Below are positions 55,863 through 64,000 of a stretch of DNA of 64,000 bases, one piece after another (the stretch's first letter is position 1; each line of letters opens with the position of its first letter). Source of the DNA: Xanthomonas cissicola (lineage in GTDB: Bacteria > Pseudomonadota > Gammaproteobacteria > Xanthomonadales > Xanthomonadaceae); assembly GCF_008801575.1 (NCBI RefSeq), contig NZ_VZPL01000009.1:44062-108061 (forward strand), in the 5' to 3' direction. A program made the position numbers and the translations under genes. The notes beneath the pieces are model-generated. The model was not told the origin of the DNA, made no database searches, and saw only the letters and a program-made list of their open reading frames with translations.

Positions 55863-57434
55863 TTGTCGCTCTATCTACTCCCACTGTTCGCACCACTCCT
55901 GCTGCTGACCGCCGCTGTCGTCGCCCTGGTTCGCGGCGATCGCCGTCCACTCAAGATCCCCCTCCTCGCAGAAGGCGCCGCGCTCGGCGCGCTCTGCATC
56001 GCGATCGCATCGCTGGCGCTGGTGCTGTTGCGAGGCACTGGCGACAGCCCACTGATCGGATGGGGCGACATCGGCCTGTCCGCGCGGCTCGACGCGGTCA
56101 GCGTGACGATGCTTTTGCTGGTGACCTTCGTTGGTTGGATCGTGGTGCGGTACGCACGCACCTATCTCGACGGCGAGGCTCGCCAGGGCTACTTCACCGG
56201 CTGGCTATGCATGGCACTGGCGGCGGTGCTGCTGCTGGTGCAGGCAGGCAATCTGATCCAGGTCGTCATCGCCTGGATTGCCACCAGCATCGCGATGCAT
56301 CGCCTGCTGCTGTTCTATCCCGAGCGCGTGGAAGCGCAGCGCGCCGCACGCAAGAAGCGCGTGTTCTCCACCACCGGCGGTATCGCCCTTACCTGCGGCG
56401 CGCTGCTGATCTGGAAAAGCATGGGCACGACCGATATCGCGACGATCAACGCGATGGCCGCGCGCGGGCAGCACTCCTGGTCGCTGGTCGCGGCGGCCGC
56501 TCTGCTTGCACTTGCTGCGGTCTTGAAATCGGCGCAGTTCCCGACCCACGGCTGGCTCACCGAGATGATGGAAGCGCCCACGCCGGTATCGGCCTTGCTG
56601 CACGCCGGCGTGGTCAATGGCGGCGGCTTCCTGCTGATCCGCTTTGCCGACCTGATGCTTGCCGCCCCCGGCGTGCTCGCCGTGCTGGCCATGCTGGGCG
56701 GGTTCACCGCCTTGTTCGGCGCGCTGGTGATGCTGACCCAGCCGGCGGTCAAGACCTCGCTCGCCTGGTCCACGGTCGCGCAGATGGGATTCATGATGCT
56801 CCAGTGCGGTCTGGCGCTGTTCCCGCTGGCCCTGCTGCACATCGTGGCGCACTCGCTCTACAAGGCGCACGCGTTCCTGGCCTCCGGCGGCGCGGTCGAG
56901 CAGGTGGCGGCCATTCGTCGGCCCGGGCCGGTCGCCGTTCCGGATGGGTCGGCGGTCGGCCGCGCATTTTTGATCGCACTGGCGATCTATATCGGCATCG
57001 GCACTGCCTTCGGGTCCGCCTTCGGCTTCGAGCACAAGTCGCCGCAGGCGCTGGCGCTGGGCGCGATCCTGATCTTCGGGGTCGCCTATCTGCTGGCCCA
57101 GGGCCTTGCCGACGCCGCGCCGCGCCCCCTCACCCGCAGGACGGCGATCTACGCCAGCGCCGCGGCGATCGGCTACTTCGCGCTGCAGACCACCGCCGAA
57201 TGGCTGACCGCCGGCGTGCTGCCGGCAACGCCCGCACCGGGACGCATGGAGTGGACCCTGATGACGCTCGCGGTGCTGAGCTTCGGGCTGGTGGCGGTCG
57301 CGCAAGCGCTGTTTCCGCTCTGGGCATCGCACCCCGCTGCCGCCGGGCTCCGCGTCCACCTCTCCAATGGGCTGTACGCCAACGCCACGATCGATCGCCT
57401 GCTTGGCGGCTGGTCCGTTCGCAAGACCTCCTGA
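55863..57434 (+). CDS. dabB: DabB, membrane subunit of the DAB inorganic-carbon uptake complex
   Basis: 523 residues, all membrane, about thirteen helices, homologous to NADH dehydrogenase subunits L/M: QFPTHGWLTEMMEAPTPVSA, LLHAGVVNGGGFLLIRFADL and LLHIVAHSLYKAHAFLASGG carry the proton-path lysine/histidine pattern. There are no other nuo genes, and dabA follows 21 bases downstream, which identifies it as DabB. DabB is thought to couple cation or proton flux to the DabA reaction. It starts with TTG at 55863 or at a near alternative; I keep this frame start. Confidence 0.9.
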   Translation: MSLYLLPLFAPLLLLTAAVVALVRGDRRPLKIPLLAEGAALGALCIAIASLALVLLRGTGDSPLIGWGDIGLSARLDAVSVTMLLLVTFVGWIVVRYARTYLDGEARQGYFTGWLCMALAAVLLLVQAGNLIQVVIAWIATSIAMHRLLLFYPERVEAQRAARKKRVFSTTGGIALTCGALLIWKSMGTTDIATINAMAARGQHSWSLVAAAALLALAAVLKSAQFPTHGWLTEMMEAPTPVSALLHAGVVNGGGFLLIRFADLMLAAPGVLAVLAMLGGFTALFGALVMLTQPAVKTSLAWSTVAQMGFMMLQCGLALFPLALLHIVAHSLYKAHAFLASGGAVEQVAAIRRPGPVAVPDGSAVGRAFLIALAIYIGIGTAFGSAFGFEHKSPQALALGAILIFGVAYLLAQGLADAAPRPLTRRTAIYASAAAIGYFALQTTAEWLTAGVLPATPAPGRMEWTLMTLAVLSFGLVAVAQALFPLWASHPAAAGLRVHLSNGLYANATIDRLLGGWSVRKTS

Positions 57435-57455
57435 ACCCCTTCACGCTAGGCCCCC

Positions 57456-59900
57456 ATGCTGATGACCATGACGACCACCGCCATGTCTGTGTCCCTGTCC
57501 CACGATGTGATCATCGCCGCCACCCAACGTGCGGCACGCGCCATCCCGCCGCTGTGGCCGCTCGCCTCCAGCGTTGCGGTCAACCCCTTCCTCGGCCAGG
57601 CCAGCGAGCCCCTGGAAATGGCGGCGGCGCGACTGCGACGCGCGTCCGGTATCGCCGTCACCATGCCGCGGCATTGGTACGCAGAACGGCTCCAGTCCGG
57701 CGAAATCACCGAAGACGATCTGCGGGCGGCCTTGCAGAACGCGCCGGCCGCGCTGCGCCCGCCGAGCTTGTCCGCGCTCAGACACGCCATCGCAGCCACG
57801 CGCCCTGCCCCGCAGGCGATCCCCACGGTCGCCGAGCTGGCCCGCGACACAGCCGCGGTCGACTGGCCCGGCATCGTCAACGAACGCATCGGTCACTGGG
57901 CAGCGGGCTATTTCGACCAGGGCCAGGCGCTCTGGGCGGTCGGCCGGTCCGGTGGTGCCTACAGCACCTGGCGGATCATCGCGACCCACGATCTGACTCC
58001 GGAAATCGCCGGCCTGGTAGGTTTCGCACAGTATGTGGCGGATGCGCCAGCCAATGCCGAAGACGCAATCGTCGACTGCGTCGCTCGCCTGGGACTTTCG
58101 CAGGACGCGCTGGACGGTTATTTCCACCGCTTGCTGACCACGTTGGGCGGCTGGGGACAGCTCGGCCGGTATCGGCTCTGGCAGGCGGAGTTGAGCGGCG
58201 CAACCGATGCATGCGTCACCGACCTGCTCGCCATCCGCATGCTCTGGGAGGCCGCGCTGCTGGGCAACGGCGGCTGCGCGCTGGTGCCTGGCTGGCGGAC
58301 GGCCGTTGCCGCCTACGCCGAGCCGGTCGCTGCAACCTCGGACGATGTCATCGACAGCATCCTGCAGGAAGCGGCCGAACGTGCAGCGCAGCGAAAGCTC
58401 AACGCCGTGCTGGCCGCGCCATCGCCGGCCCAGGTCGCAGCTGGCCGTATGAAGCTGCAAATGGCGTTCTGCATCGATGTGCGCTCGGAAGTCTTCCGCC
58501 GGGCGCTGGAAAGCCTCGATTCGGGCATCCAGACCCTCGGGTTTGCAGGGTTTTTCGGCTTGGGCATCGGCCATCGCCGGTTCGCCTCGGACGTGGTCGA
58601 AGCGCGCCTGCCGGTGCTGCTCGCTCCAGGCGTGATCACCTGCGCAGGTGACGCGACGGCGTCGGCAGCCGCCTCCGACCTCAGCGCACGGATCGCGGCA
58701 CGTGCCAAACGCGCCTGGGGCCGCTTCAAGCTGGCGGCCATTTCCTCGTTCGCCTTCGTCGAGGCCACCGGCCCGATCTACGTCGCCAAGCTGCTGCGCG
58801 ACGGGCTGGCGCTGGCCCGCCAGCACGCACCGAACGAGCCTGCGCCACGCCCTGCCGACGGGCTGGACCTGGAGACCCGGCTGACCATGGCCACGCGCAT
58901 CATCAAGGCGATGTCGTTCACCGGCGGCTTCGCGCGGCTGGTGGTACTCGCCGGCCATGGTGCGAAAGTGGTCAACAACCCCCATGCGAGCGCATTGCAC
59001 TGCGGCGCATGCGGCGGCTATTCCGGCGAAGTGAACGCGCGGCTGCTTGCGTCGCTGCTCAACGATAGCCAGGTGCGCGCCGGTCTTGCCGCACGCGGCA
59101 TCGTCATTCCCGCCGACACGTTATTCCTGGCCGCACTGCACGACACCACGACCGATGCGGTCACCCTCTACACCGCCGATCACCCTTCGCCCGGGCATGC
59201 CGAAGATCTCGCTCAAGCGGCGCAGTGGCTGGCCGCGGCCGGAGCGCTGGCGCGGGGGGAACGTGCCGCGCGCCTGCCCCGCGCGCACCGCAGCCAGGAC
59301 ATCGCACATCGCGCCCGCGACTGGGCCGAGATTCGCCCCGAATGGGCACTTGCCGGCTGCCAGGCCTTCATCGCCGCACCGCGCTCGCGCACTGCCGGGC
59401 GCGACCTGGCCGGGCGCGCCTTCCTCCACGACTACGACTGGCGCTACGACGACGGCTTCGGCGTGCTGGAGTTGATCCTGACCGCACCGGTCGTCGTCGC
59501 CAGCTGGATCAGCCTGCAGTACTACGGATCGACCGTCGCGCCCGAGAGTTTTGGCGCCGGCAACAAGCTGCTGCACAACGTCACCGGCGGCATCGGTGTA
59601 GTCGAGGGCAACGGCGGGATCCTGCGCACCGGATTGCCGTGGCAATCGGTGCATGACGGCCAACGCCTGACCCACGAGCCGCTGCGCCTCTCCGTGCTGA
59701 TCGAAGCGCCGCCCGAAGCGATCACCAACATCCTCGAACGTCACCCGCAGGTCCGCGCGCTGTTCGACAACCGTTGGCTGCATCTGTTCGCCCTGGACGA
59801 CGAGGGCCGCATGGCGCACCGCTATCTCGGCAACCTGCGCTGGGAGACGTCTTTCGGGGATGCGCATTCGCAGAGCGATCGCACACCCATCCTCGCGTAA
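57456..59900 (+). CDS. dabA: DabA, carbonic-anhydrase-like subunit of the DAB inorganic-carbon uptake complex (DUF2309)
   Basis: 814 residues of the DUF2309 (UPF0753) family. DabA has a zinc site like beta-carbonic anhydrases and is proposed to convert CO2 to bicarbonate in one direction, driven by DabB. The four key residues are present with the right spacing: C339 and D341 in [11 protein letters not shown]501 in LAGHGAKV, and C516 in [11 protein letters not shown]-to-C is 15 residues, as in the characterised protein. The N-terminal [17 protein letters not shown] is conserved. Several ATGs exist at the start (57456, 57465, 57483). Confidence 0.93.
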   Translation: MLMTMTTTAMSVSLSHDVIIAATQRAARAIPPLWPLASSVAVNPFLGQASEPLEMAAARLRRASGIAVTMPRHWYAERLQSGEITEDDLRAALQNAPAALRPPSLSALRHAIAATRPAPQAIPTVAELARDTAAVDWPGIVNERIGHWAAGYFDQGQALWAVGRSGGAYSTWRIIATHDLTPEIAGLVGFAQYVADAPANAEDAIVDCVARLGLSQDALDGYFHRLLTTLGGWGQLGRYRLWQAELSGATDACVTDLLAIRMLWEAALLGNGGCALVPGWRTAVAAYAEPVAATSDDVIDSILQEAAERAAQRKLNAVLAAPSPAQVAAGRMKLQMAFCIDVRSEVFRRALESLDSGIQTLGFAGFFGLGIGHRRFASDVVEARLPVLLAPGVITCAGDATASAAASDLSARIAARAKRAWGRFKLAAISSFAFVEATGPIYVAKLLRDGLALARQHAPNEPAPRPADGLDLETRLTMATRIIKAMSFTGGFARLVVLAGHGAKVVNNPHASALHCGACGGYSGEVNARLLASLLNDSQVRAGLAARGIVIPADTLFLAALHDTTTDAVTLYTADHPSPGHAEDLAQAAQWLAAAGALARGERAARLPRAHRSQDIAHRARDWAEIRPEWALAGCQAFIAAPRSRTAGRDLAGRAFLHDYDWRYDDGFGVLELILTAPVVVASWISLQYYGSTVAPESFGAGNKLLHNVTGGIGVVEGNGGILRTGLPWQSVHDGQRLTHEPLRLSVLIEAPPEAITNILERHPQVRALFDNRWLHLFALDDEGRMAHRYLGNLRWETSFGDAHSQSDRTPILA

Positions 59901-60149
59901 GACAGGTTCTAGCTCGACTGGCGCCCTCGCTCGTGAAAGGCGAGGACGCACCTGGGGTCTACTTCCAACCTCAAAGAAACGCCGCGCGATCAGATCACCG
60001 ATGCGGCGATTTCGATCGACGAAAGCGTGGGTCGGACAGAACGGCTGTCACTCCCACTCGATGATAGTTTGAGAGAAAAAATCATTTAAATTCATACACT
60101 TGAAGTATTGATGCATGGTCGATTCCATGAGAAATACCATGATCTAGTT

Positions 60150-61067
60150 TCACTGTGTCGAATCGATGAATGCACCGAGCTTCTCAAGATCATGCGACCA
60201 GAACAAGGAGAGGCCGCGTGCCTGTGCCTGTTCAAGATTCAGCACCTTAAAGACACCAGCCAGTACAGCGGCGGGCACGACTTGCGCGCTACCGAACTGC
60301 TTGATCCAGTATTCGGCCTTGACTGCTGCGTCGTTGTTTAGTCGCTTGACGCTATTGGTCGCGCTGTTCGAAACCTTACATTCGATTGCCATGAGGCGGG
60401 TGTCGTGTAAGCGCACGACGACATCGGCCTTGCGCTCGCCGAGCTGACATTCAGAGCAGAACTGCATAGCCTGCGGCCCCTTGACGATTGTATTGATCGC
60501 CACCGCCGGAACCTCGGCGAAACCAAGACTGCGAAGATAGTCCTTCACCTTCGCCTCTTGGTTTTCTTTCCCTTCATTGCGTCGCTCAGTGGCGATGCGT
60601 TGCGCGGCCAAGAGGACAGAAGAAGCCAACAAGGCTGCTTCGCGTTGTTGGTCAGTCGGCGCACCGCCTACCTCCATCCATGGGAACCGATGCGGGTCGA
60701 TCACACGCTCGATAACCTCGAACACCTTACGCAGTGTCTCGGGATTTTTCTTCAAAACACCTGGAGCGATCGAATCGACATTGGCGATAACTCGCAGGTC
60801 GTCGTCAGAAATCGGCGGGCCGGCCAAATACCTCAGCGCCTCACCAAGGCCGAGGCTGTAGGCTTCGGCGAGGTTGTCGTTGGTGATCGCGCCAGGGTTG
60901 AGATCGCTCAGTTTTTTGAACAGTTGCTCGAACTTGCCACGCGCTTGGTTGTAGTGTGTTTCCCAGGAATCAGAGACTGCTAAACGCTCGGCCCGGAACA
61001 ACGCGGCAGAGGTGGTAGAGTCTTCGGCAAGTTCATCAATAGTCCATCGAGGCGGTGCGCTTATCAT
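60150..61067 (-). CDS. XamI-type restriction endonuclease
   Basis: 305 residues of the XamI family, named for the Xanthomonas enzyme cutting GTCGAC. N-terminal WTIDELAEDSTTSAALFRAE and a central VIDPHRFPWMEVGGAPTDQQ are present. A PD-(D/E)xK-like core is likely around GERKADVVVRLHDTRLMAIE followed by CK, with A-D then E-x-K. It overlaps the methyltransferase stop by four bases. Base composition is lower in GC than the neighbouring chromosome. The cleavage sequence is inferred from the family only. Confidence 0.88.
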   Translation of the reverse strand: MISAPPRWTIDELAEDSTTSAALFRAERLAVSDSWETHYNQARGKFEQLFKKLSDLNPGAITNDNLAEAYSLGLGEALRYLAGPPISDDDLRVIANVDSIAPGVLKKNPETLRKVFEVIERVIDPHRFPWMEVGGAPTDQQREAALLASSVLLAAQRIATERRNEGKENQEAKVKDYLRSLGFAEVPAVAINTIVKGPQAMQFCSECQLGERKADVVVRLHDTRLMAIECKVSNSATNSVKRLNNDAAVKAEYWIKQFGSAQVVPAAVLAGVFKVLNLEQAQARGLSLFWSHDLEKLGAFIDSTQ

Positions 61068-62650
61068 GCAAGAAGAGCTTCCAAGCTTGGGATGCGCAGG
61101 CGTTCGATTTCCTTAGGCTCGAACTTAGTTAAGCCACCGGCATATGTCCTACCACTTCCCGTGTTGATGTTTCTGTTGAGCCACGTCACTAGACGAGCGG
61201 TTACTCCGTCGGCCAGCGGTTGACGTGGATAGAGGCCGTGAGCGATGTTGATATGTCGCGCGTCACACGCGTTGAGCGTGAACTGGGGCGGTCGGCGAGC
61301 CATGTAAGTGCATAGGATAGGGGCTGGGGCCTTGAGGCCCACCGACCACCAAGCTTTGCGATGTCGCGCGATGTAGCTCTGATCTGCTCCGTTAAGTTTG
61401 GCCCAAGCCAGAAAGGCGGCGATGCTCCGGCGCTCTTCGTTGGTGAAGTCGTCCAGCTCAGCCGGCAAATCGATGACGCGGCGCAGAACCTCAGCCGAGT
61501 GCAAATGCGCACCGGCCTGGATCAAGTCTTTGGCCTTAGTCACCGCCGGCAGTTTGACGCGATCAGGCAGGCCTTTCGCATGCTCTCCAGCAATCCAGAT
61601 ATCGTTTGCGCCGGTGACCTGGCCGCGATGTACACGGAATAGCTCGCCAAGCTCGATCTCGCCAACGGCAACCGATTCGGACGGCCGGACGATGATTGAC
61701 CAGCGAGGCGCGGCATGCAGCCGTTCGCGTGGGATGTCGGTGCCTTTGGCCAAACCGTTGAGGCGTTTCAGCTCGTCGACGGCGCGCACGCGAACCGGCT
61801 CGGCCGTGACGCCAACACGAAAGCAGGTAATTGCTGCCGTTGTCGCCGTGCCAGGAAAGGCTTCAACGGTCGGCTCAAGCACATGCAGGGCGATCCCGCC
61901 CAGCTCATCGAGCAAGAGTCGTCGTAGCGCCGAGCCATAGTTCACATCCATCCACTCGGCAGAGGTGATGAATGCGCCCACATCGCCCGCTTTGGCAAGC
62001 AACCGCGTTTGCAGGAAGAAGTGCAAATGCAAGCCGGCCAGCGCGCTAGCCTTAATGCCGAAGGAAGCAAAGGTCGAGGCGTACCAAGCTTTCCAGTCCT
62101 CGGCAATATCGTGATGTCGTACATAAGGCGGATTGCCTATGAAAGCGGTCATGCCGGCGCAACGCGGTAGTTTGGTCTCCCGATAGTCCTTGACCAACAC
62201 CGTCGCACGATCGGTCCAGCCGCGGGCGCTCAAGTTCGCGCGTAACATGAGGGCGGCCAACGGGTCCATCTCCACGGCCACGAGCTGCGCCTGAGGGAAG
62301 GCTTCGCCTGCGGCCAGGATGAAGCGACCCGAACCGGCCCCCGGATCGACAATTCGGTGAGGCGTTCCTTGGCTCGCCAGCCAGGTCATCATTGAACGGA
62401 CGATTGGTGCAGGCGTATAGACAGCACCAGCCGCGCGACGCTCGGTCGCCGAACGGATCGACGAGAAGGCCTCGCCTAGCGGATCGGCGCCACGTGCGAT
62501 CGCTTTGCGGACCGACTCGATTTCCCGAGGTTTAAGCACCAATGCCGGCGCAGTCTTCACGAGCTTACGCTCGGGCGCAGACAGGCCGCCTTGTCCTCCG
62601 ATAAGGGCTAGGCTCAGGGCTACTAGCTCTTGTTCCGTCTGCACGGTCAT
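61064..62650 (-). CDS. N6-adenine DNA methyltransferase of the XamI system
   Basis: 528 residues. The SAM-binding motif I is DPGAGSGRF (102-110); the catalytic motif IV is NPPY (173-176); both in the order of gamma-class N6-adenine methyltransferases. An RRAAGAVYTPAPIVRSM stretch precedes them. A C-terminal target-recognition part follows (about 300-500). It protects host DNA from the endonuclease encoded directly downstream. It overlaps both neighbours by four bases. Confidence 0.92.
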   Translation of the reverse strand: MTVQTEQELVALSLALIGGQGGLSAPERKLVKTAPALVLKPREIESVRKAIARGADPLGEAFSSIRSATERRAAGAVYTPAPIVRSMMTWLASQGTPHRIVDPGAGSGRFILAAGEAFPQAQLVAVEMDPLAALMLRANLSARGWTDRATVLVKDYRETKLPRCAGMTAFIGNPPYVRHHDIAEDWKAWYASTFASFGIKASALAGLHLHFFLQTRLLAKAGDVGAFITSAEWMDVNYGSALRRLLLDELGGIALHVLEPTVEAFPGTATTAAITCFRVGVTAEPVRVRAVDELKRLNGLAKGTDIPRERLHAAPRWSIIVRPSESVAVGEIELGELFRVHRGQVTGANDIWIAGEHAKGLPDRVKLPAVTKAKDLIQAGAHLHSAEVLRRVIDLPAELDDFTNEERRSIAAFLAWAKLNGADQSYIARHRKAWWSVGLKAPAPILCTYMARRPPQFTLNACDARHINIAHGLYPRQPLADGVTARLVTWLNRNINTGSGRTYAGGLTKFEPKEIERLRIPSLEALLA

Positions 62651-62844
62651 TTTTGCTTTCCTTTTAGGCCGGCGAACAGGTCAGCCTGACCTAGCAGTTG
62701 CTTCTCCGTGAAGGTACGCATGAAGTCGCGCAGCACATCAGAAGCGTGCCGATCTTGGGCGCGACAAGCCTGCACGAACGCGTCGCGCAGCTCCTTCTCC
62801 ACCCTGATGCGCATCCCGGAATCTTTGATTGACATGCCGCGCAT
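62647..62844 (-). CDS. Small ribbon-helix-helix-like protein leading the restriction operon
   Basis: 65 residues (or 62 from the second ATG at 62835). The MRIRVEKELRDAFVQACRAQ strand-helix and DRHASDVLRDFMRTFTEKQL helix suit an Arc/CopG ribbon-helix-helix DNA-binding protein. It overlaps the methyltransferase start by four bases and begins immediately next to a perfect palindrome, so it could be the controller of this R-M operon, replacing the usual HTH C-protein. Function inferred. Confidence 0.7.
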   Translation of the reverse strand: MRGMSIKDSGMRIRVEKELRDAFVQACRAQDRHASDVLRDFMRTFTEKQLLGQADLFAGLKGKQK

Positions 62845-62848
62845 GATA

Positions 62849-62881
62849 ACACGATGGATACACGTTGTGTATCCATCGTGT
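62849..62881. promoter_or_regulatory. Perfect 14-bp-arm palindrome at the start of the R-M operon
   Basis: ACACGATGGATACA - CGTTG - TGTATCCATCGTGT. It lies between the R-M operon start and the stop of the ATPase gene upstream, five bases from the first possible start codon. It may be the operator of the ribbon-helix-helix protein, and as RNA could also form a strong hairpin ending the ATPase transcript. Confidence 0.65.
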
Positions 62882-62886
62882 CAGAA

Positions 62887-63861
62887 TCAGCTGGCTAAAA
62901 CCAGCCGATCACACTCCTGGACAACATATTCCGGCACATTATCAAACTTGTGGGGATTTAGCTGCATCACATACTCATTCTCGATATGGAAAGACTCATT
63001 CACGAATTTTTGGAGAATGCCATCCTGTTCCCCATTGGCGGAACTGTGCACTTCCTTATAAATGCGGAAAAGTTGAATCTTATCGTACCCAACCATAGCA
63101 TCGGTGAAGCGACGCTTCATTTCTGCCTTATCTTTAATTATGGCAAGCACCGACGCGTAATTGAAAGTCGGGATAAATTTCTTGATGCCTGCTTCAGCAT
63201 CCGCAACTTGCTGCGCATCCATTCCAACATCGCCCACGGCAGTTTTTAGAATAGGCACATCCCGCGCATGCAAAAGATTCGCCAAATAGTTATATTCCAT
63301 ACCGAGATCGTTGATTATCTCAAAGTGCCTTCTCAAATATATACACTTAATAACCTCATCCGCTAGCTCACGAATATTGTCATTGCATATCTGCGCGAAG
63401 GTTTGAATGTTTTCCTCTTTAATCTCCACCTCGGACACGACGCCTGCCTTCGACGCTAGGAAGTATGCCGTTGGCTTGGGGTGCTGGAATAGCCGTTTAA
63501 CGCCGCGAATAACATCTATGGCAGGCTCGATATCATGGGTCAGCATGAGGACGGTTGTATCGCGAAGGCTCGCCTTACCTCTAAACAACTCATTCAAAAT
63601 AGCGAATTTCTTCGTCTTGTCAAAGCTTGAGACAGGATCATCCAAGACTGCCAGCCCAGGCTTTTCCCTCAAAACCTGATACATGAACAGTATAAGAGCA
63701 AAGGCATTTCTTTCTCCATAGCTCAGGTGTTGCGCAGCGGTCTCAATATGTTCATCGTGGTCTTGGTGCACTAGCTTCATCTTGTATGAATCAGCCTCAG
63801 CTTTGATAACAACGCTGTACTTGGTCGCCCCTGAAAAACCCCCAGGCTGCATCCATTGCAA
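62887..63861 (-). pseudogene. C-terminal part of an ABC/SMC-type ATPase, N-terminus removed by an insertion sequence
   Basis: An open frame of 324 codons with no proper start: the first codon is TTG at 63861, after a stop. It holds the ABC signature LSYGERNAFAL (46-56), Walker B with the catalytic DDPVSSFD (74-81) and the H-loop LMLTHD, but the Walker A motif that must precede them is missing. Such RecF/AAA_13-type ATPases occur in phage-defence proteins such as PrrC and RloC relatives; this C-terminal part names none. It is clearly AT-richer than the chromosome. Insertion-sequence DNA starts at about 63862. Confidence 0.75.
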
Positions 63862-64000
63862 GGCTTAACCTGCGTTTTAGGTGTGCTGGAATTGCCAGTT
63901 TTCGTTACTCTACGAACTGGTTTCTGGCAGTTTTCGCCCATGCGTACACGCCGTCCTGCCGCCGAGCAGTTGCCTGCCGATGAGTTGTTTCGTTCGCGTT
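63862..64000 (+). mobile_element. Left end of an insertion sequence (IS5-type, probably IS1478-like)
   Basis: The sequence changes from AT-rich ATPase coding DNA to GC-rich DNA at about 63862. A transposase start follows 78 bases in. The terminal inverted repeat cannot be confirmed since the other end lies outside the window. The family name is from memory of related xanthomonad transposases. Confidence 0.6.
63940..64000 (+). CDS. Transposase, N-terminal 20 residues (cut by window end)
   Basis: The ATG at 63940 opens MRTRRPAAEQLPADELFRSR before the window ends. This resembles the beginning of xanthomonad IS5-group (IS1478-like) transposases. Only a fragment is visible, so catalytic residues cannot be checked. 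Confidence 0.55.
   Translation, partial: MRTRRPAAEQLPADELFRSR

Overview
The window is a 64-kb piece of a high-GC gammaproteobacterial chromosome, most likely a Xanthomonas. The reasons are gene content and style (Edd/Eda, class III PhaC/PhaE, PpsR/PpsA, MntR/MntH, Tex, propeller-type sensor kinases), a XamI-type restriction-modification operon, a dispersed intergenic repeat I associate with xanthomonads, and at the right edge a transposase start resembling xanthomonad IS5-type elements. Species cannot be decided from this sequence alone.

Layout. 1-1155: end of edd and complete eda (Entner-Doudoroff), followed by a 480-bp non-coding stretch with a nested stem-loop element whose two inner hairpins show GGA in CsrA/RsmA-like loops. 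1635-9357: a leftward three-gene RND efflux operon (adaptor, permease, permease) joined by 4-nt overlaps. 9562-10424: two small c-type cytochromes. 10515-11703: a duplicated tRNA-Ala(GGC)/tRNA-Glu(TTC)/terminator unit. 11967-12462: a small unannotated gene and a probable decayed DUF167 gene. About 12518-17939: a 5.4-kb integrative element in the 3' end of tRNA-Leu(CAA), with a P4-type integrase, an AlpA-like regulator, small DNA-binding proteins, an HGG-motif protein and an exported adhesin-E-like protein.

18138-22099: a stand-alone receiver and a large hybrid sensor kinase. 22736-30554, leftward: tex, a predicted membrane HExxH protein, a PspC protein, the class III PHA synthase pair and pssA. 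A FAD oxidoreductase and a 3-hydroxybutyrate dehydrogenase face right among them. 31808-40727: housekeeping genes (Nudix, DUF1249, ppsR divergent from ppsA, mscS, orn, tadA) and the mntR/mntH pair around a palindromic operator. 41342-48275: a Tat-like exported alpha/beta hydrolase facing a leftward AraC / isochorismatase / DoxX / amidohydrolase / MFS / XapX / XapX operon, in which the amidohydrolase has an in-frame stop. 48740-54509: a propeller sensor kinase with a NarL-type regulator, then a Cache-HAMP receptor without output domain and a PATAN-like partner.

54863-59900: a LysR regulator divergent from dabB and dabA, encoding a DAB-type inorganic-carbon uptake complex with all four predicted zinc-site residues in DabA. 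This is the most notable metabolic feature for a heterotroph. 60150-64000: a defence region of lower GC: XamI endonuclease, its methyltransferase and a small ribbon-helix-helix-like protein in overlapping order behind a perfect 14-bp-arm palindrome, then an ATPase gene cut off by an insertion sequence at the window edge.

Leftward operons with ATGA overlaps dominate. I found no CRISPR array, rRNA or complete prophage. Coordinates come from reading frames; family names rest on recognised motifs, not on database searches.
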